Assembly: GCA_948567375.1 (NCBI GenBank)
Contig: OX419758.1
Span: forward strand, 45,957,473-46,021,472
Direction: 5' to 3'
Origin: Lunularia cruciata
Lineage: Eukaryota; Streptophyta; Marchantiopsida; Lunulariales; Lunulariaceae
DNA: 64,000 nt
Shown one piece after another: positions 59,217-64,000 of this stretch. Position numbers and translations under genes: made by a program. A model generated the notes under the pieces. It had not been told where the DNA came from. It ran no database searches and worked only from the letters and a program-made list of their open reading frames with translations. Every line of letters starts with the position of its first letter. The stretch's first letter is position 1.

Positions 59217-61460
59217 ATCAACAATTAAAAAAAAATATAAAAAATAGAAATAAATTTTTCGAAGAATTTATTTTGAATAAATTACAAACTTGGGACAATA
59301 TATTAAATATTTTATATTTGATTGAACTACAATACAAACCTTTTGTTCTTTGACACGGTGGTGATGAACTCTCTTCGAGTAAAAGAATTTTAGAAGGCAT
59401 ACAGGCAAGAACCGTAGTGACTATTGCCTCTAGAGGTCAGGTTATGCACTCCGCTTATCTTCGGACACTTTTATTCCTATTGGTGATTGAGATTTTGTAC
59501 GGATGTATCACACCTGTCGGGGATACAACATTAGGTGTTTCTAGAAGAAAGAGGCTATCTCCCTAGCCCTAGCCAGACTCATATCACGTCACTTTATAAC
59601 CCGTTTCTACTTTGGATTTTAATCAACGATGGCGGCAACAGACACTTAGCATTGCTAGGGTACTCCTTCCATTTACTACATATATCATTAGAAGACTTCT
59701 ATCACGAACTGCATTCTATATAATTTCTTTAGTGATTATTATTTATGCACTTTTTCCCTTGTTTATTTATGTGTGTTCTTCTCGGCCACTTGGGACGGTT
59801 GAGCCTCGCGCTCCACCGAAGAACACCCGGGTTCCTCCGATCACCACCGGGGCTTCGAGCAGAGCTCCTTCACGACTCTGAAAATTTCACTAACGGGCGA
59901 CGAATCCCCTTGAAAGTTCAATTCCCCTTGTCAAGGAGACGGACAACCAACGCCAATGCGCAGTTCTCCTTCTGCGGGGAAGCTGAGACTTCTACGCTTT
60001 GATTTTAGCTGATTTGAGAAACAAACTATCCACTACTTTGCTGATATTCGTGATTGTGTCTGAAGTTGCTGAATAAAGTCCATGTGACATAACATCGAAT
60101 ATGCTAAGACAACCTTTGAATTTAAAAGTGGAACGTCCAATTATATGGAATATAGATTATTGAGTCTCATATAATTTCCATTCAAATTTACATAAAACCA
60201 TTTTCAATCATTTTACCTTTTGCTATAATGATCAATAAATTTCAAGAAAATAAAGAGAAAAGATTTTGCATTCTGCAGATGTGCTTCCGTCTTCAGAAGT
60301 GGAATATTACATTCATTAGATCATGAAAGTCTAGTATTTCTAATTATATTCTTCTAGATTTCTTCCATAGTAATTAAATGTATATTATATTTTAATTAAA
60401 TATTTATTTTATTCCATAAAATACACCAGTTCCATTGTGACCAAACGGAGCACAAGAATACCATACACATCCGGATGATAACAAACGTTATAGGGTTAGC
60501 AAAGTTCATTACAGCAGAGATTTTCCTTCATGATAGCAGGTTCCTCTAGAAGTATGGAATGGAATGCCCGAAGGCATTTCATTCCACTCAACTGTCTGTT
60601 GAACAGATACACTAGTTAGAGTAAGAAAAGCCACAACAAAGATACAGAAATTCCCTACATCAAGCAGACATTTATTTAATAACTGCAGTAATTAAGGACA
60701 CCGGGTGCATTATGAATAGTGACCAAAGTTGCCCTTGATAGGACGTTTCTGCCTCATAGGAACTCCTGCGGTGTTTGACAAAACAACAGCTGGAACGATG
60801 CATCATGCAGGCATTGGAAGGTGATAGACAAATTTTCTCACGCTCTTTCCAGGAAACATCAAGAACATAATTCCCCACGCCTCGATGAGTACTATGAGTT
60901 TTGCCGGAACAAAATGAACTTTATTGCTCCCATGGGGGAGAGCAATAAAGTTCCAGCTTAAGAGAAATCTGCACATATGCAAAATGCATCACGTCCATAA
61001 ATGCAACCTCGGGACAGGAATGAAGGCGCTGGAACTATCGATTGTGGAGAGTGTACTGTGCGTCAAGTATCGACAGCAAACTGTCAGGCCTCAGGGGATC
61101 ACAAGACTTATATTTCTCGGGGTTCTGGTTTGCCAGAGGAGCCCTGATGCTGGTCTTCCTTCCAGAAATTTACTGAGATGGCGTCTGCAGCAGGCTGCCT
61201 ATAGCACAAACATCTGCCACGATTTCGAGTCACTCGTAACAATTGTTCCCTCGGGTCTCCCAGTTCATCTCGATGACTTGTTACCAACTTTATCACGATT
61301 CGGTATGTCTATAAGTACTAGCCTGTTGGTCATCACGTGGCCAAGGCTCAATTAATAATTACGGGTATAATGGCACAATCACGGTATGTTCGAGGTGGAG
61401 CACCTTGCTTTCGCTCTGAATAGAAGTCCAAAGCATTGTGTTCTCGCTCAACAGGTTGAA
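59217..61460. other. Intergenic DNA with two small hairpins
   Basis: No gene was supported. One hairpin (60555-60586) has 14-bp arms with one mismatch and the loop CGAA. A second (60916-60953) has perfect 14-bp arms GAACTTTATTGCTC/GAGCAATAAAGTTC around a 10-nt loop. Short frames at 59535-60002 and 60924-61355 have no recognisable domain. Confidence 0.45.
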
Positions 61461-61518
61461 TTTGGTCCTAATGGTATAAACGAATTTGGTCCTAATGGTA
61501 TAAACGAATTTGGTCCAC
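61461..61518 (+). repeat. 24-bp tandem repeat
   Basis: The unit GAATTTGGTCCTAATGGTAT + AAAC occurs twice in full and a third time in part. The period is a multiple of three and the surrounding plus frame (61386-61583) stays open, giving repeats of E-F-G-P-N-G-I-N, but no domain supports a real protein. Confidence 0.8.
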
Positions 61519-62279
61519 GTGTAAAGGGTTTTGGTTCATCAGAAGTGTGTCCCTCTCCATTCACTTGGTCTCTGCAGACATGATCCTTCATCATGTCATT
61601 CTAACAAGGCAATGGGCCAAGTTACACTCCGGAGTAATCAATATGATGGACACTATCGGACAGAACTGAGACAAACACTGAAAGCTTGCAAACGAAAATA
61701 GATCAGGTCAGGTAGTCAACTTCCTTACTCCTGCCCATGTCAATAATTTACAAGGTTGGCTACTCATATCGAGCGTCAACATTGCTATGCTCGTATTCTT
61801 CAAATTTTACAGAAGGTACAGCTCGACTGTCAACTAGGTCACTTCCAAGTAAATATTCTGGAGTTGGTCAGTGGAGTTGCAGCAAATTCGAGCAAAAATG
61901 TTCACTACAAAAGCCTCACACTGCAAAGATACTGGATCCTGATTACAACAGTAATTTGACCCGTCTATACGATAGCCCGATGAAGTTCTTAGTACTTTGT
62001 ACCCTTGGTACTGCTCAAGGTGACTAGTCTCGATATTTTTCGCATCGCAGTATGTTGATGGTCATTCAGAGAGGTACAAGCTTGAGGGTGATCGCATCAC
62101 CCGGGTTCTCTTGCCGAAAAGATTGTTGAGCGGCCAGACACTTTCAGTAGTGAGGAGTTCAAATTACATAATTTGTCGATGGTGGAGTAGTATGTGCACC
62201 CACTGAGCAAATAGTGGCGTCATTGCACAAGTATCTCTCAGCACAAACACAACTCAAAAAGAGTTCGAGAAATGGGAAG
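61519..62279. other. 3' flank of the right-edge gene
   Basis: Probable 3' untranslated and intergenic DNA downstream of the minus-strand gene that ends at 62280. No further gene was recognised. Confidence 0.35.
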
Positions 62280-63870
62280 CTACGAAGATACCACCCATGA
62301 AGTTGCTGCTCCGAATGATTGTGGATGTTGAGGACTTTGTCGTGGAGGCACTCTTGGAGATGTCGGCCTAGGAGCCGGTATTTCAGTTGTCATTCTTGGA
62401 GATGCTTGCTGATTGCTTAATCTAGGTGGTGGATAAGATGAGAATTTTCTCTGCATGTCCTTATCTGCAAAATCAGGTACACAACTCAATAACAGAAGGT
62501 ACAATAGCCCCGTGGTTGACACACCTCAGCTTGCCCAGAGAAACACGATCCTTTACGCCTCTACTATGCTGTCCTTGAAATCCTGGAATAAAATACTTCT
62601 CTTGCAACAAGAAGGATTTACACAACAGGAAGGGAGCAAATGTCTACCTTGATATCGCGATGCATTTTGATTCCCGTTGACATTCTCCACCACAATGGCA
62701 TGATTGTTGCTGAATCCGAACAATGGCCAACAGCCCAACCCAGACTTCTTCACAAATCTGCTGCCCACAGACGACAAATGAACTGTAAGCTACTAGATCC
62801 GTCGATTGGAACTAAGTCCTGATTTCTATACAACAACTAGAAGGAATTCTGCCAGGAGTGACAAGTAACACTATGTCGCGTGTGGTATATGCCTGTGCGT
62901 TCACAATTGTGCACACAATCTTGTGCGTTGATCGCCAGCAGGTCAGGACGTTCCTCTGTACTAAGAAGAACGCGACCACGTGTAAAAACAAGAAGGATGG
63001 GAAGACCCCATCGAGTCGCACAAGGAAAAGACAAAGGGGGAAAATGGGGCTAAGCTCCAATAGTATCGGAACACCTCTGCACTTCCCTTCCGCGTAATCC
63101 CCGGGGGGTGGGATGGGGAGACGAAAGATTCGTGCATTAGATGGAGAAGTTTGACGGAAAGTCAAAGAAGAGTACCGTAAGTCACTAATCTCTTTTCGTC
63201 CGTTGACCCCAGATTGGATCCTGCAGATGGACGGAAACACCTGATAGTACTGTAAGTCGTTCCAGATATTCGTGTTGTCCAGGTCTCGACTGCTCGCGTT
63301 TTCAACTCTCCGAGCCAACGATACATTGGGTGAAATCGAAGTAATTGCAGCTACGGTCGCGCAGCCGGACCAAGCGCAGATTAGGAGTGTCCTACATTTC
63401 CATACACCTAAGAGGATACGCTCTACAGGTCGCTTGGCGGACCTGATAGTGCCTTTCTCAACTTTTCAGTGCGTACACGCACTAAACGCGGAGTCGCGGA
63501 CAACACAGAGAATCGCAGAAAAGAGGCTGCAATAAATACTCAGACCGCAAGTTCGGCAAGCCGAAACATCTCATTAATTGTATTGGTGGACATAATATAC
63601 CAGAAACGGCCAGGAATGACTGCTTCGTTCACCGATCGCACTAATTGTTCTACCGAACAACTCCAGGTGTGGATTGTTGAGAAAAGCGAACCAACGCATA
63701 TAAGAGACATCATCACGAACAAAGCTCAAGGTACTGGGCCTCTCTGTAGAAGGATGTGCTTACTTTGGATTTGCGGGACGTCCCCGGCATGTGCTCATGC
63801 ATCTGCGCCCATCAGGCATTTTGACCATCGACGTTCTCACACATTTGTAACAGTACGTTTTACCGCAGAC
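62280..63870 (-). CDS. 3' part of a multi-exon gene: Cys-rich domain plus Pro/Ser/Gln-rich tail (partial)
   Basis: Three minus-strand exons join in phase: 63764-63870 (107 nt), 62648-62760 (113 nt) and 62280-62464 (185 nt, ending in TAG). Borders are good: acceptor GAAGCAG|GTCTGC, donor CCAAA|GTAAGC, acceptor GTGGGCAG|C, donor TCAAG|GTAGAC, acceptor TTTTGCAG|ATAAGG. The first exon encodes C-x(2)-K-T-Y-C-x(2)-C, then M-P-D-G-R-R-C-M-S-T-C-R-G, a likely zinc-binding module that resembles the cysteine-rich block of plant extra-large G proteins (K-Y-C..C-V, M-P-E-G-R-K-C). The second encodes K-K-S-G-L-G-C-W-P-L-F-G-F; the last is rich in P, S, Q and R. The tail does not look like a G-alpha C-terminus, so this may be another protein that shares the Cys module. 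The 5' exons lie beyond the window. Intron 1 (1003 bp) contains element X copy 5. Confidence 0.6.
62985..63070 (+). repeat. Element X copy 5 (left part)
   Basis: Contains ACAAGAAGGATGGGAAGACC, CCATCGAGTCGCACAAGG, GGGAAAATGGGGCTAAGC and CAATAGTATCG. It lies inside an intron of the right-edge minus-strand gene. Confidence 0.7.
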
Positions 63871-64000
63871 CTGCTTCATACCAATCAAGAATGTAAGATG
63901 ATCAATTTCTTGGATTATCCAATTTGCTCTTCCTTTGAATAAAATAACTTCACCGTGGAGAACGAAAATGGACTGCGGTTCTTCAGACACTAGCGTCCTT
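63871..64000 (-). other. Probable intron and window edge
   Basis: Upstream of the Cys-rich exon on the minus strand. The frame stays open for about 120 nt but an acceptor at 63871-63872 makes intron the simpler reading. The next exon would lie outside the window. Confidence 0.35.

Noticed and set aside
61108-61296. Minus-strand frame with vague protein-kinase-like words
   Set aside because: Kinase-like words appear only in fragments of different frames and no conserved catalytic motif is present.
62812-63318. 168-codon minus-strand frame
   Set aside because: It runs through element X copy 5, lies in the intron between the Cys-rich exon and the next exon, and has no domain.
63469-63942. 157-codon plus-strand frame
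   Set aside because: Antisense to the Cys-rich exon; no domain or supporting splice pattern.

Overview
This is nuclear DNA of a land plant. Three things show it: short introns with GT..AG borders, a hybrid histidine kinase of the plant HK1 (osmosensor) type, and a plant-type RraA-like protein, all set in AT-rich DNA full of plant transposable elements. The compact introns and the kind of non-LTR retroelement present (its reverse transcriptase reads D-T-H-I-M-G-P) lead me to favour a non-flowering plant such as a bryophyte, lycophyte or fern. That is inference; the species cannot be read from the window.

Layout. (1) 1-10 kb is AT-rich transposon ground: a decayed Ty3/gypsy gag piece (about 2.5-3.4 kb), a minus-strand LINE relic (4.9-6.7 kb) and a mosaic of LTR copies in both orientations (7105-9467). 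(2) 10.5-21 kb is a GC-richer genic island. After a small terminal-inverted-repeat element (10887-11231) and a promoter-like stretch with a G-box palindrome comes the main gene, an HK1-like hybrid histidine kinase at 14690-20605 (+). I could trace 12 exons whose phases all agree and sum to 3552 nt (1183 aa). (3) 21.3-48.9 kb is a second transposon block. It holds tandem duplications, LINE copy B (minus), two hairpins, a minisatellite, a full-length but decayed Ty3/gypsy element (27620-34917, minus) nested inside an older repeat, LINE copy C (plus), a PIF/Harbinger DNA transposon (about 39.3-40.3 kb), a possible DNA transposon bounded by GGTTTGTGC clusters (41.7-45.9 kb) and two solo LTRs with perfect 5-bp target duplications. 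(4) 49-64 kb is mixed. It has Ty1/copia relics around 51-53 kb (one apparently hit by a 162-bp foldback element), an RraA-like gene (56728-57246, minus), a tRNA-related SINE-like patch, a 459-bp long-inverted-repeat element, and at the right edge the last three exons of a minus-strand gene. That gene has a cysteine-rich domain and a Pro/Ser/Gln-rich tail, and continues past the window.

Functionally only two genes are clear. The kinase is a membrane two-component sensor (two membrane spans, His-kinase core, degenerate receiver-like linker, true receiver) expected to feed a phosphorelay; its Arabidopsis relative is implicated in water-stress sensing. The RraA-like protein belongs to the HMG/CHA aldolase - oxaloacetate decarboxylase family. 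They are not an operon-like unit; most of the rest is transposon sediment of several ages, with one family of related LTRs dominating.
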